A DNA stretch of 64,000 nucleotides from positions 3,410,001 through 3,474,000 of the forward strand of contig NZ_JAPEVI010000003.1 in the NCBI RefSeq assembly GCF_026240905.1, read 5' to 3'. Below the pieces are notes generated by a model that saw only the letters and a program-made list of their open reading frames with translations, did not search any database and was not told the DNA's origin. The stretch comes from Roseibium salinum (GTDB lineage: Bacteria; Pseudomonadota; Alphaproteobacteria; Rhizobiales; Stappiaceae). A program made the position numbers and the translations under genes. Below, piece by piece: positions 26,284 through 35,189 of the stretch (position 1 is the stretch's first letter; the number at the start of each line of letters is the position of its first letter).

Positions 26284-26298
26284 GCAAGGGTCGTGCCA
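26284..26298 (-). promoter_or_regulatory. Sigma-54 (-24/-12) promoter of the TRAP operon
   Basis: On the minus strand TGGCAC (26298-26293), five bases, then TTGC (26287-26284): an exact match to the sigma-54 consensus with correct GG-to-GC spacing. It lies about 76 bases before the dctP start codon. A sigma-54 activator gene (dctD type) is 1.7 kb upstream on the same strand. Confidence 0.88.
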
Positions 26299-26395
26299 AC
26301 TGCCGCACGCTTCTCGAAAAGCGCGCGTTTCCGCAGATTAGCAAAAAACGGGAAGAGCCGCCATCAGGGCAACCGCCGCGAAACTGGGTGGAAGG

Positions 26396-26435
26396 CGACA
26401 CATGGAGAGGACGGCGATGTGTCGAGATCGACACA
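26396..26435. promoter_or_regulatory. Candidate upstream activator site for the DctD-type activator
   Basis: TGTGTCGA (26418-26425) and TCGACACA (26428-26435) form a perfect dyad around GA, and a further half-site CGACACA lies at 26396-26402. The dyad centre is about 130 bases upstream of the -24 element, the normal distance for an enhancer bound by a sigma-54 activator. Confidence 0.65.
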
Positions 26436-26478
26436 CTTGCCCGCTCGATCGGCAATAATTTCGGAAAGCGCAAGCGTG

Positions 26479-27393
26479 TCAGTGCGAGAGCGCACCGCTC
26501 TCGGGATGGTGGCGCAGGGGCGCCGTCAGCCTGTTCAGCTTTTCCGGATTGCGGATGATGTAGACCTGATCGATCTTGCCGTCTTCTGAATAGCCCAGTG
26601 TCAGCGCCGTCGCGACCCGCGACCCCTCGTAGACGACAAGGCCGCGAATGCCGTTGATGTCCAGGAAGTCCCAGCGATCGCCCGCCCACAGTCGGCCGAG
26701 AATCCTCGAGATATATTTGTTGATGGTCGCCGCGCCTTCAAGGGTGCGCCTGAGCGCCGTGGTCTTGCCGCCGCCATCGGTCTGAAGCCGGACCGATTCC
26801 GCCAGAAGGCCGGCCAGATGGTCGGTCGACCCGGTTTCGAGCGCGTTGACGAATGCCGTCAGATAGCGGTTCTGATGGTCGGCCGGCGGAATGAACCGGG
26901 CGACCGGGTTCGTAATGTGCCTGGCGGCCCGGGAGACGAGCTGCCTTGCGGCCGTCTCGCTGATTCCCAGGGTGAGGGCGACTTCGGCGTGAGGCGTGCC
27001 GAAGACTTCGTGAAGCAGATAGGCGGCGCGCTCCTTCGGGGACAAGCGCTCCAGAAGCAGCAGAAATGCCGTGGTGAGCGACTGTGCCCGGTCCAGATCG
27101 CTTTCCGGAGTCGTCCCCAGCTCGATATGAAGCGGCTCGGGGATCCACGGGCCGACATAGTCGACCCGCTTCTTGTGCGCCGATTTCAGGAGATCCAGAC
27201 AGCGGTTGGTGCAGACGGTCGTCAGGAAGGCGTCCGCATTCGAGATGCCGGCCGTGTCCGCGTCCTGCCACTTCAGAAAAGTGTCCTGAACCGCATCCTC
27301 GGCATCCGCCATGGATCCGAGCATGCGGTAGGCGAGGCCGAGCAGGCGCGGGCGAGCGGTCTCGAATGTTTCGCGGTCTGAAAGTCCGGTCAT
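26479..27393 (-). CDS. ECF sigma factor, ECF41 (SigJ-like) with SnoaL-type C-terminal domain
   Basis: 304 residues. Sigma region 2 (residues 12-75, RPRLLGLAYRMLGSMADAEDAVQDTFLKW) and region 4 (about 110-165) are followed by a SnoaL-like domain of about 130 residues. All three ECF41 signatures are present: W-x-P-E-P in the linker (GPWIPEP), DGGGK in the C-terminal domain, and NPEKL near the end (family NPDKL). In ECF41 factors the fused domain regulates the sigma activity in place of an anti-sigma factor. It lies one base after the carboxymuconolactone-decarboxylase gene, the typical ECF41 partner, and is probably co-transcribed from its autoregulated promoter. Confidence 0.93.
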   Translation of the reverse strand: MTGLSDRETFETARPRLLGLAYRMLGSMADAEDAVQDTFLKWQDADTAGISNADAFLTTVCTNRCLDLLKSAHKKRVDYVGPWIPEPLHIELGTTPESDLDRAQSLTTAFLLLLERLSPKERAAYLLHEVFGTPHAEVALTLGISETAARQLVSRAARHITNPVARFIPPADHQNRYLTAFVNALETGSTDHLAGLLAESVRLQTDGGGKTTALRRTLEGAATINKYISRILGRLWAGDRWDFLDINGIRGLVVYEGSRVATALTLGYSEDGKIDQVYIIRNPEKLNRLTAPLRHHPESGALSH

Positions 27394-27394
27394 C

Positions 27395-27826
27395 TCAGTG
27401 GTTCGACACCTGCACGCGGTTCCACACGTTGATCATGGCGACGGCCGCGGTGATCGCGCTGATCTGTGCATCGTTGAAGTGCTTGCGCAAATCCTCGCGC
27501 AGGCGGCCATAATCGGTTTCGACGTGAAGGTTGGTCAAGGCTTCCGTCCAGGCAAGGGCCACCTTTTCCGCGGGCGTGTAATCGTTCACGTGCCGCCAGA
27601 CGGTCAGGCGCTGGATCCGTTCGTGGCTTTCGCCGTCCTCGAGCGCTTCCTTCGTGTGCATCTTCACGCAGAAGGCGCACTGGTTCATCTGCGACGCGCG
27701 CAGATCGACCAGGTGACGTAGCTTCGGCTCGATCTCGGCATTGCCGATCTCTTCGGCTGCCGAAACGAAGCGCTTCACGATGGCGGGGACCAGTTCGTAG
27801 AATTTAACAGGGTTCGAAGTCGTCAT
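27395..27826 (-). CDS. Carboxymuconolactone decarboxylase/AhpD-family protein (ECF41 partner)
   Basis: 143 residues of the CMD/AhpD family. The core is LRHLVDLRASQMNQCAFCVKMHTKEAL with the redox CxxC (CAFC) and the downstream His at residues 55-62. Such proteins act as peroxidase-like or disulfide-reducing enzymes; many are not decarboxylases. It is the usual target gene of ECF41 sigma factors, and a matching promoter lies 43 bases upstream of its ATG (27826). GGAAGA serves as ribosome-binding site. Confidence 0.93.
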   Translation of the reverse strand: MTTSNPVKFYELVPAIVKRFVSAAEEIGNAEIEPKLRHLVDLRASQMNQCAFCVKMHTKEALEDGESHERIQRLTVWRHVNDYTPAEKVALAWTEALTNLHVETDYGRLREDLRKHFNDAQISAITAAVAMINVWNRVQVSNH

Positions 27827-27868
27827 CAGTATCTTCCATCAAAAGGTCAAAGGGAGTGACACAGTGAT

Positions 27869-27895
27869 GACGACCGGAGCTTCCGGTTTGTGACA
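27869..27895 (-). promoter_or_regulatory. ECF41-type promoter
   Basis: On the minus strand TGTCACA (27895-27889), exactly 16 bases, then CGTC (27872-27869), matching the published ECF41 promoter (TGTCACA, N16, CGTC). The spacer itself contains the palindrome ACCGGA-AGC-TCCGGT. It stands upstream of the CMD gene and its sigma factor, implying autoregulation. Confidence 0.9.
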
Positions 27896-27947
27896 CGGCA
27901 GGCGAAGATTTTTTACCCCTCAAGGGCACCGCGGTCCCCGGCAGCTC

Positions 27948-29282
27948 TCAGGCCGTCAGCGCCTCATCCTTGCCAAGGCCGTATTTGCGCATCTTTTCGT
28001 AGAGCGCCTTGCGGGAGAGGCCGAGGTTTTCGTAGGTCGGCCTGATCGCGCCGCCGTTGCGCTTGAGCTCGGCGGCAATCAGGGCCCGTTCATAGGACGC
28101 CACCTGATCGAACAGGGACGACCCCGAACCGGCTTCCGGCCGGGAGACCTGTTCGAGACCGAGCACGAAACGGTCGGCGATGTTGCGCAATTCGCGGACG
28201 TTTCCGGGCCAGTCGCGCGACATCAGCCCGACCAGATAGTCCTCGCTCATATCGGGGATTTCGCGCCGGTAGCGGGCCCGCGCTTCCACCGCCAGGTGCT
28301 GGAACAGCAGGGGAATGTCCTCCAGCCGCTCGCGGAGCGGCGGAATTTCGACATTCACGACGTTGAGCCGGTAGAAGAGGTCCAGGCGGAAACGTCCCTC
28401 CTTGCCGGCCGCTTCCAGATCCTCCTTGGTGGCGGCGATGAAACGGACATCCAGCTCGATCGGCTTGTTGGAGCCGAGCCGTTCGATGGTGCGGGTCTCG
28501 ATCACCCGCAGGAGCTTGACCTGCAGTTCCAGCGGCATCGATTCGATCTCATCGAGAAACACCGTGCCGCCATGGGCATGCTCCAGCTTGCCGATGCGCT
28601 GGCCGCTGGCGCCGGTAAAGGCCCCCTTTTCATGGCCGAAGAGCTCCGATTCGATGATTTCCGCCGGCAGGGCGCCGCAATTGAGGGCGACGAACGGGTT
28701 GATCTTGCGCGGACCCTCGTCATGCAGCGCCCGGGCGACCACCTCCTTGCCGGAGCCGGTTTCGCCCAGGATCAGAATGTCGGCATTGGTTCCGGCCAGG
28801 GCCATGACGTTGCGGCGCAGCAGTTCCATGGCCGGCGTGCGGCCGACAAGGCGGCTTTCCAGCCCGGTCCGGTCGGCCAGTTCCTCGCGCAGCTTCCGGT
28901 TTTCCAGCACCAGCCGGCGCTTGTCGAGCGCCCGCTCCACCACGGAGGCGAGGCGGGAGACGGAGAAGGGCTTTTCCATGAAATCATAGGCACCCGCGCG
29001 CATGGCCTCCACCGCCAGCGGCACATCTCCGTGGCCGGTGATGAGCACCACCGGGAGGGCCGGGTCGATTTCGAAGGCGCGTTTCATGACCTGGAAACCG
29101 TCGGTGCCGGGCATGCGGATATCGGTCACCAGCACGCCGTAGAAGCTCCGGTTGATGCGCTCCAGGGCCACTTCCGGAGTGCCCGTGGCAAACACCTCCT
29201 GTCCGGAGAGTTCCAGCCCCTGCGTCAGGGAGCCGCGCAGGTCCGCTTCATCGTCAACCAACAGGACGGTTGCCTGATCCAT
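27948..29282 (-). CDS. dctD: Sigma-54-dependent response regulator, DctD type
   Basis: 444 residues in the standard order. The receiver domain has phospho-acceptor D54 (VLVTDIRMPGTDG) and conserved Lys in MEKPFS. The AAA+ domain (about 145-380) has Walker A GETGSGKE, the sigma-54-contacting GAFTGA loop (HEKGAFTGASG) and Walker B GGTVFLDEI. A Fis-type HTH ends the chain (LGLSRKALYEKMRKYGL). It activates sigma-54 promoters of C4-dicarboxylate or other TRAP substrates when phosphorylated by the adjacent kinase. It starts five bases after dctB. The nearby dctPQM operon has a sigma-54 promoter and is the likely target. Confidence 0.94.
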   Translation of the reverse strand: MDQATVLLVDDEADLRGSLTQGLELSGQEVFATGTPEVALERINRSFYGVLVTDIRMPGTDGFQVMKRAFEIDPALPVVLITGHGDVPLAVEAMRAGAYDFMEKPFSVSRLASVVERALDKRRLVLENRKLREELADRTGLESRLVGRTPAMELLRRNVMALAGTNADILILGETGSGKEVVARALHDEGPRKINPFVALNCGALPAEIIESELFGHEKGAFTGASGQRIGKLEHAHGGTVFLDEIESMPLELQVKLLRVIETRTIERLGSNKPIELDVRFIAATKEDLEAAGKEGRFRLDLFYRLNVVNVEIPPLRERLEDIPLLFQHLAVEARARYRREIPDMSEDYLVGLMSRDWPGNVRELRNIADRFVLGLEQVSRPEAGSGSSLFDQVASYERALIAAELKRNGGAIRPTYENLGLSRKALYEKMRKYGLGKDEALTA

Positions 29283-29287
29283 TTGCC

Positions 29288-31072
29288 TTATTCCGCCGCT
29301 AATATGCGTTCATCCGCCAGCGGCAGACGCATGGTGAACTCAGCGCCGCCGCCCAGCCGGTTCGCCGCCTTGAGCGAGCCGGAGAAGTCGTGGACGATCT
29401 TATAGGCAATCGACAGGCCGAGCCCAAGCCCCGCTCCCACATCCTTCGTGGTGAAAAACGGGTCGAAGATCTGCGGCATGGCCTCCTCATCGATTCCATG
29501 CCCGTTGTCGCACACGGTCAGGACCGCGTCTTCACCCTCCTGCCGCAGGTGGAGCCGGACGTGCGGTGCCGGGCTGGCGGCCGCGGCATCCAGAGCGTTG
29601 GACAACAGGTTGATGATCACCTGCTCCAGGCGGATGCGGCCGCCTTTGACGATAAGATCGTCTTCCGGCAGGAAGAGGCCCAGCTTCACCTTGCTCTGCT
29701 TGATCTGCGGCTGCAGCAGCAGCATGGCCTCGTCGATCACCTGGCGCAGGGACACCGGCTTGATGTCCGTGCCGGACTTTCGGGTGAAGCCCTTCAGCGT
29801 CTTGGCGATTTCCGCCATGCGGGTCACCATGCCGCCGATCCGGGTCAGATTGGCCTGCGCCTCGGAAGCGCGGCCGCGGTCGATCAGCATGCCGGCGATT
29901 TCCGCGTCGGACCTGATGGCGGCGAGCGGCTGATTGTATTCATGGCTGAGAGCCGCCGACATGCGCCCGAGCGTTGCCAGTTTCGCCGCCTGAACCAGTT
30001 CGGCCTGGGTCAGCCGGAGGTTGGCTTCCGCCTGCTCACGCTCGCGAACCTCCTGTTCCAGCATCGCATTCGCCTTGCGCAGATCGGCCGTGCGGCTCTT
30101 GACCCTGCGCTCCAGCCGCAGCGCAGCGGCGCGGGTGCGCCTTTCCTGACGGAGGAATTCCTCCCGCCGGGCAATCAGCAGCCAGATGCCGCCGGCGGCA
30201 ATCACGCAGACCAGAAGCGCAACCAGCATGGCCCAACCCGAACGCTGCCGCGCGTCCTCGACATCGACGAGCGTACGGACCGTCCAGCCGAGAACCGGCA
30301 GGTCTTCGGTCAGTTCCATGTGATAAGACGCGGTGCCCGCGATCGGCAGCAGCAGCTCCAGGCGCCCGGGCAGCAGCAGATCGGCAATATTGTGCCCGGC
30401 ATCGATGTCGGCGAAGGAGTTGCCGCGCCACGCCGGAACATTGGTGACGACGACCCGGCCGAGCCCGTCCAGGGCAACGATCGGATCCTTGCTCAGCGCC
30501 CAGGCCTGTTCGACATCATCAAGACTTACCCTGACGGCAAGCACGCCGATAAGCGTGCCGTCGCGGCGCAAAGGCGATGCGAAGACATAGTTCGCCAGGC
30601 GTTCGGGTGTTCCGGGGATCAGCTGGCGGCCGAGCTGGCCCCGTTTTGCCTGTTCGAACGCCCGGGGGATCTGCCGTGCATCTCCGATCGCTCCGGAGGG
30701 AACGCCCTCGTGGCTGGTGACGAGGACCCGCCCCGACGGATCCATCAGCCAGACCTCCTCGGCGCCCGACATGCCGGCGGCGATCGCGGCAATGCCCGGA
30801 TCGGCGGGAATCCCGTTGGAGTCGAAGACCTGACCGATATCCGGACCGCGCGCCAAAAGGGGCGACAGCAGGCGGAACTTGTCGAGCAGGCGCTCCAGAA
30901 CCGCCGTCTGGACCGCCAGGTTCGCATCGGCCCGGGTTTGCAATTCATCGAGCGTGATGCGCAGGCTGGCAAGGCCCGTCAGCCACATGATCGCCAGCGT
31001 GGCGATCACCATCGCCACGTTGATCCCCAGCTTCAGCTTGCGCCAGGTATGGCGCTCGGTCTTGCGTATCAT
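29288..31072 (-). CDS. dctB: Sensor histidine kinase, DctB type
   Basis: 594 residues. A transmembrane helix near residues 18-40, a periplasmic double-Cache-like domain (about 45-275), a second helix (281-300), a coiled-coil linker, then the kinase core with phospho-acceptor H377 (SHEYNQPLAAIRSDAE). It also carries an N box, DNGHGIDE and GAGLGLGLSIAYKIV. The Tyr in SHEYNQPL differs from the common SHEINQPL of DctB. It should sense a periplasmic organic acid and phosphorylate the DctD-type regulator. First gene of the pair; ATG at 31072. Confidence 0.93.
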   Translation of the reverse strand: MIRKTERHTWRKLKLGINVAMVIATLAIMWLTGLASLRITLDELQTRADANLAVQTAVLERLLDKFRLLSPLLARGPDIGQVFDSNGIPADPGIAAIAAGMSGAEEVWLMDPSGRVLVTSHEGVPSGAIGDARQIPRAFEQAKRGQLGRQLIPGTPERLANYVFASPLRRDGTLIGVLAVRVSLDDVEQAWALSKDPIVALDGLGRVVVTNVPAWRGNSFADIDAGHNIADLLLPGRLELLLPIAGTASYHMELTEDLPVLGWTVRTLVDVEDARQRSGWAMLVALLVCVIAAGGIWLLIARREEFLRQERRTRAAALRLERRVKSRTADLRKANAMLEQEVREREQAEANLRLTQAELVQAAKLATLGRMSAALSHEYNQPLAAIRSDAEIAGMLIDRGRASEAQANLTRIGGMVTRMAEIAKTLKGFTRKSGTDIKPVSLRQVIDEAMLLLQPQIKQSKVKLGLFLPEDDLIVKGGRIRLEQVIINLLSNALDAAAASPAPHVRLHLRQEGEDAVLTVCDNGHGIDEEAMPQIFDPFFTTKDVGAGLGLGLSIAYKIVHDFSGSLKAANRLGGGAEFTMRLPLADERILAAE

Positions 31073-31120
31073 CGTGCCAGTATAGTGCAGCCGCTGCCTC
31101 CGTGAAGCCAGAGCATTTCC

Positions 31121-32233
31121 CTATTGTGTCGTACCTGCGGCATCGGGCGGGGCAGGCGCGCGCTGCCGCCGGTCGATGGCCACGGACTTGATCAGAACGG
31201 TGACCGCCTTGCCCGGTCCCAGGTCAAGGTCGGCGACCGAGGCACGGGTGATGCGGGCGCGGATCGTCTGATCACCCACCGAGCAGAGGATTTCGGCGTA
31301 TGGGCCGGTTTCCTCCGAGATGCTCTGGACCGTCGCCGGAAAGGCGTTGCGGATCGACAGCCCCTCGGGCGGCACGAGCGCAAGCGCGACGTCGCGGGCC
31401 CGGATGCGCAGCCTGACCGCGTCGCCCGGCTCAGCGGCCATATCAGGTATCTGAAGGACCGCGCCGCCGATATCGACATGCGTGAGATCCCACTCCGGAT
31501 CAAGATGCCTGACGGTACCGTTGACGAGCGCGCTGGCCTCGTGGCGGCCGGTGGCCCGCCCCAGGTCCGTACGTGCAAGCATGTCGGCGACCGGCCCGAA
31601 GGCGAGCGTACGCCCGTTCGACACGATCACCAGCGTGTTGGACAGGCGCGCGACCTCTTCGATCGAATGGCTGACATAAAGGATCGGGATGCCCGCTTCC
31701 ATGCAGAGCCGGTCGAGATAGGGCAGGATGTCGTTGCGGCGGGCCTGGTCCAGATTGGCCAGAGGTTCGTCCATGATCAGCAGCCGCGGGTCGGAGAGGA
31801 GGGCGCGGCCGATGGCGACACGCTGCTTTTCTCCGCCGGACAGGGTCTCCGGCTTGCGGTCCAGGAGCGCGTTCAGGCCGAGCAGATCGACCACCTCGTC
31901 GAAATCCCGCGTGCCGTGCCTGCGGCCCGCCCAGCGCGCATAGGTGAGGTTGGCCCTGACACTCAGATGCGGGAACAGCCGTGCGTCCTGAAACACATGG
32001 CCGATGCGCCGAGCCTGGACGGAGAGGTCGATGCCCCGGTCCGTATCGAAGAGAACCGTGCCGTTGACCGAGATCCGCCCCGCTGCCGGTTTGATCAGCC
32101 CGGCGATCATGTTGGTGAGCGAGGTCTTGCCGGCTCCGGACTGGCCGAACAGCGAGGTGACACCGCCCTGGCTCTCGAAACGGGCCGCAAGGTCGAGTTC
32201 GCCGACACGGCCGGCCACGTCGACATCAAGCAT
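31121..32233 (-). CDS. modC: Molybdate ABC transporter ATPase ModC
   Basis: 370 residues. The ABC domain has Walker A GQSGAGKTS near residue 31, signature LSGGEKQRV, Walker B LLIMDEPLANLD and a switch His in VSHSIEEV. The C-terminal 70 residues form the Mop-like molybdate-binding domain (RNAFPATVQSISEETGPYAEILCSVGDQTIRARI). It energises molybdate uptake for molybdoenzymes. The ATG at 32233 overlaps the modB stop by eight bases and gives the standard start (MLDVDV); an upstream in-frame start at 32284 would lie deep in modB. Confidence 0.95.
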   Translation of the reverse strand: MLDVDVAGRVGELDLAARFESQGGVTSLFGQSGAGKTSLTNMIAGLIKPAAGRISVNGTVLFDTDRGIDLSVQARRIGHVFQDARLFPHLSVRANLTYARWAGRRHGTRDFDEVVDLLGLNALLDRKPETLSGGEKQRVAIGRALLSDPRLLIMDEPLANLDQARRNDILPYLDRLCMEAGIPILYVSHSIEEVARLSNTLVIVSNGRTLAFGPVADMLARTDLGRATGRHEASALVNGTVRHLDPEWDLTHVDIGGAVLQIPDMAAEPGDAVRLRIRARDVALALVPPEGLSIRNAFPATVQSISEETGPYAEILCSVGDQTIRARITRASVADLDLGPGKAVTVLIKSVAIDRRQRAPAPPDAAGTTQ

Positions 32234-32933
32234 GGCCGCCTCCCATCCGCGCCCGCAGGCGCCGGGCGAGAACTTCCGAGGCAATGAGGGCGGCGAAGGC
32301 CACGACAGCGGCGATCAGGGTGAGCCTCAGGGCCGCAAGGTCGCCGCTCGGCGTCTGCGTTGCGGTATAGAGCGCCAGGGCCAGCGTGCGGGTTTCGCCC
32401 GGGATGTTGGAGACGAAGGTGATGGTGGCGCCGAACTCGCCCATCGCCTTGGCAAAGCCGAGTATCGCCCCGCCCAGGATGCCCGGAAGAGCCAGCGGAA
32501 GGGTGATCGTGAAAAAGGTAACCGCCCGGTGGGCGCCAAGGGACTTGGCGGCTTCTTCGAGCCTCGGATCAACAGCCTCGAAGGAGATCCGGATGGGCCG
32601 GACCAGCAGGGGAAAGGCCATGACCCCGGCCGCGAGCGCGGCGCCGGTCCAGTTGAAGGCAAAGCTTAGACCGAAAACCTCCGACAGGAAGCTGCCGACC
32701 GGCCCCTTGGGCCCGAAGGCGAGAAGCAGGACGTAGCCCGTCACCACCGGCGGCAGAACGAGCGGCATGTGGACAAGCGCGTTGACGAGCCCGTGGCCGG
32801 GAAACCGGAAGCGGGCCAGCAAATAGGCGACGAGTACCGCGAGCGGCAGGGTCACAAGCAGCGCCATTGCCGCCACTTTCAAGGTCAGCTGGAGGGCCTG
32901 CCACTCGTCGGGCTGGAGGTTGAAGAAATCCAC
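32226..32933 (-). CDS. modB: Molybdate ABC transporter permease ModB
   Basis: 235 residues, five to six helices. Typical ModB sequence: LPPVVTGYVLLLAFGPKGPVG near residue 60, and the EAA loop AAKSLGAHRAVTFFTITLPLALPGILGG near 128-155, then FAKAMGEFGATITFVSNIPGETRTL. Starts with GTG at 32933 (VDFFNL), 23 bases after modA. Forms the membrane channel for molybdate with ModC. Confidence 0.95.
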   Translation of the reverse strand: MDFFNLQPDEWQALQLTLKVAAMALLVTLPLAVLVAYLLARFRFPGHGLVNALVHMPLVLPPVVTGYVLLLAFGPKGPVGSFLSEVFGLSFAFNWTGAALAAGVMAFPLLVRPIRISFEAVDPRLEEAAKSLGAHRAVTFFTITLPLALPGILGGAILGFAKAMGEFGATITFVSNIPGETRTLALALYTATQTPSGDLAALRLTLIAAVVAFAALIASEVLARRLRARMGGGHA

Positions 32934-32956
32934 GTGCGCTCAATTGGTAAAACTTG

Positions 32957-33718
32957 TCACTCGTTCTTATCGGTTACAAACCCGAGCGAACGCAAGACTT
33001 CTTCCGAGCGCGGACCGTCCAGGAAGTCCAGAAACCCCTGCGCGGACGGATGCGCCCGGGAGGTGGTCAGGGCCGCCAGATACCGGATGCGGGGATGGCT
33101 GGCCTGCGGCAGTTGCGCCACGACGGAGACCGCGGGCTCAATCGCCGCGTCCGTACTGTAGACCAGCCCGAGCGGAGTATCGCCGCGGGCGACAGAGGCG
33201 AGGGCGATCCTGACATTTTCCATCGGCGCCAGGTGGGGCGACACCGCCTGCCAGAGCCCCAGTTTCTCCAGCGCCGCCTTGCCATAGCGGCCGGCTGGCA
33301 CCGTTTCCGGATCGGCGATTGCCATCCGGCCGCCATCGAGCACGGCGCGCAGACCTTCGGAGTCCAGCTCGATTGCCGGACTGCCGGACGGACCGACCAG
33401 AACAAGGGCGTTGGAGGCGATTTCGCGGATCGTATCGGCCCTGACCGCGCCTCTCTCGCGGACATAATCCATCCAGGCGGCATCGGCGGACACGAAGATG
33501 TCGGCCGGCGCGCCCGCTTCCACCTGCCGGGCCAATGTGCCCGTTCCGGCAAAGGAAAGCACGACCTGCGTGCCGGTTTGTTCTTCAAAGGCAGCGCCGA
33601 TCCGCTCCATCGCCTCGCGCACGCTGGCGGCGGCAAAAACGGTGAGCGGCTGCTCGGCGGAGGCGGGCGCGAGACACGCCGGCAACAGGCACATGAAAAC
33701 GAGCAGGCGGCGAAACAT
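32957..33718 (-). CDS. modA: Molybdate-binding periplasmic protein ModA
   Basis: 253 residues with a signal peptide (MFRRLLVFMCLLPACLAPASA). The ModA motifs are LTVFAAASVREAMERIG, FAGTGTLARQVEAGAPADIFVSADAAWMD (binding Ser/Ala loop), and PETVPAGRYGKAALEKLGLW with VYSTDAAI later. It captures molybdate or tungstate. The ATG at 33718 begins the signal peptide; a TTG eight codons upstream is the only longer alternative. The gene order modA-modB-modC on the minus strand is canonical. Only one half of a ModE-type box (CTATAGCG, 33798-33805) is visible upstream. Confidence 0.94.
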   Translation of the reverse strand: MFRRLLVFMCLLPACLAPASAEQPLTVFAAASVREAMERIGAAFEEQTGTQVVLSFAGTGTLARQVEAGAPADIFVSADAAWMDYVRERGAVRADTIREIASNALVLVGPSGSPAIELDSEGLRAVLDGGRMAIADPETVPAGRYGKAALEKLGLWQAVSPHLAPMENVRIALASVARGDTPLGLVYSTDAAIEPAVSVVAQLPQASHPRIRYLAALTTSRAHPSAQGFLDFLDGPRSEEVLRSLGFVTDKNE

Positions 33719-33889
33719 CTGTCTGACAATCCCATCTATCAACCATGCATGACGCCGGCCGAAACGGCATCCAATGGATGCTCCGGCGACGTCCTCACTA
33801 TAGCGACGCAGCGCAGACGCGAAAGCCGTTTACGCAATCCTTACCGGGAGATGGCACAACTTCGCGATGCTCGAGTCAGGGGGCCGCCA

Positions 33890-35087
33890 GTGTCGAATCA
33901 TGCCAGGCGCAGCCTGGAAGGAAGTTTCCGCTTCACCTACCGGGCGCTCCGCGACGTCTATCGTCCGCTCCGCAGCTGGATCGGCGCCGCCGTACTGTGT
34001 CTGTTCATTGCCATGGTCGCCACTGTGGCGCAGGTTTTCCCGCTGTCCAACTGGGACATGTTCGCCTATACCGCCACGGTTCTGGAGCCGGAGATTGCGG
34101 ACCCGGCCGAGTTGCACCGGCAGGCCTATAACCTGGTCGAGGACAACGTCTCCGACGGCGAATACCTGACCCTGACCCGGGACCGCGCCTACCGCATCCG
34201 CCAGGCGGAAGATCCGGCCGCCTTCATGACCATGCTGGGCTTCTATCGGATCAAGATCCTTTACCTGGAAACCGCCCGTTTGCTGACCGGCTTCATGGAT
34301 CCGGTCAAGGCGTTGCGGCTGATATCGATCGCCTCCGCCGTCGTCACCGGCGGACTGCTGCTGATCTGGCTCGCCCGCACTGGGACGCTGATGTACGGGC
34401 CCGTTGTCGTCGCTCTCCTGATCCTGTCCGCCTTCGGAGACGCGGCGCAGTTGCTGACGCCCGATCTCTACGCCACCGTGTTTCTGCTCCTGGGTGCGCT
34501 TTTCTACGTGGAGCGGCTGGACCTGCCGGCCGCGCTCAGCCTGATTGCCGCATTCCTGGTCCGGCCGGACCATCTGGCATTCATCGGCGTGTTTTTCGTT
34601 TTTGCGGCGATCTACGGACCCGGCCGCTGGAGCATGACCGGCTGTTTCGCAGTCTGTTTCGCCGCCTATCTGTGGCTGACGCGGGGCGCGGATCATCCCG
34701 GCTGGTGGGTCCACATGTGGTTCAGCCACGTGGAATATGTGCCGACGCTCGAGAACTTCGATCCACCGTTCTCGCTCCTGGTCTATCTGCAGATGCTGGT
34801 GCGCGCGATCGTCCGGTCGATGATGAGCGAGACGTGGCTTGCGCTCCTGTTAGCGCAGGTCGTGTTTTTCGCAAGATGCCTGTCACCGGACAAGATGGAG
34901 GAACGGCCGCGCGTGCTGCTCTACGCGGTGTTCGTCTCGATCTGTGCGAAATACCTGGTATTTCCGCACTACGATCTCGCGGTTCTACCTGCCGTATCTG
35001 GTGATCATGGGCATGATCCTTCTGACCGGCTGGCATCGCCAGCAAGCGGCAGGCAGCGCAGTGGGCGCACCGGTTCCTTCCACCTGA
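33890..35087 (+). pseudogene. Polytopic membrane protein of unknown function, frameshifted near 34976
   Basis: About 399 codons encoding eight or more hydrophobic helices, with a WDMFAYTATVLE stretch after the first helix and FLVRPDHLAFIGVFFVFAA mid-protein, reminiscent of integral-membrane glycosyltransferase-like proteins. Strong coding sequence from the GTG at 33890 (AGGGGG eight bases upstream) reaches YLVFPHYD near 34974. The sensible continuation, SRFYLPYLVIMGMILLTGWHRQQ to a stop at 35087, is in the +1 frame. A single extra C in GATCTCGCGG (34973-34982) would explain it. Without correction the frame runs on into Arg/Gly-rich nonsense. I cannot assign a function. Confidence 0.65.
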
Positions 35088-35189
35088 CCGTCCGGCGGGC
35101 ACAGGCGTTTTCCGGCACTCGCAAACCGGGTCGTCCGCGGCGGCGCGCCGGCATAGGGTCTCTTCGGATCATGCAGAGGAGACCAGCCC

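Noticed and set aside
33798..33805. ModE-type molybdate operator before modA
   Set aside because: Only one half (CTATAGCG) is visible; the mirrored half at the expected spacing is absent.
32954..33889. Very long open frame (934 codons in total to 35758) on the plus strand
   Set aside because: Only 33890-34974 has real protein character. The first part runs antisense to modA and is stop-free by base composition; the last part follows a frameshift.
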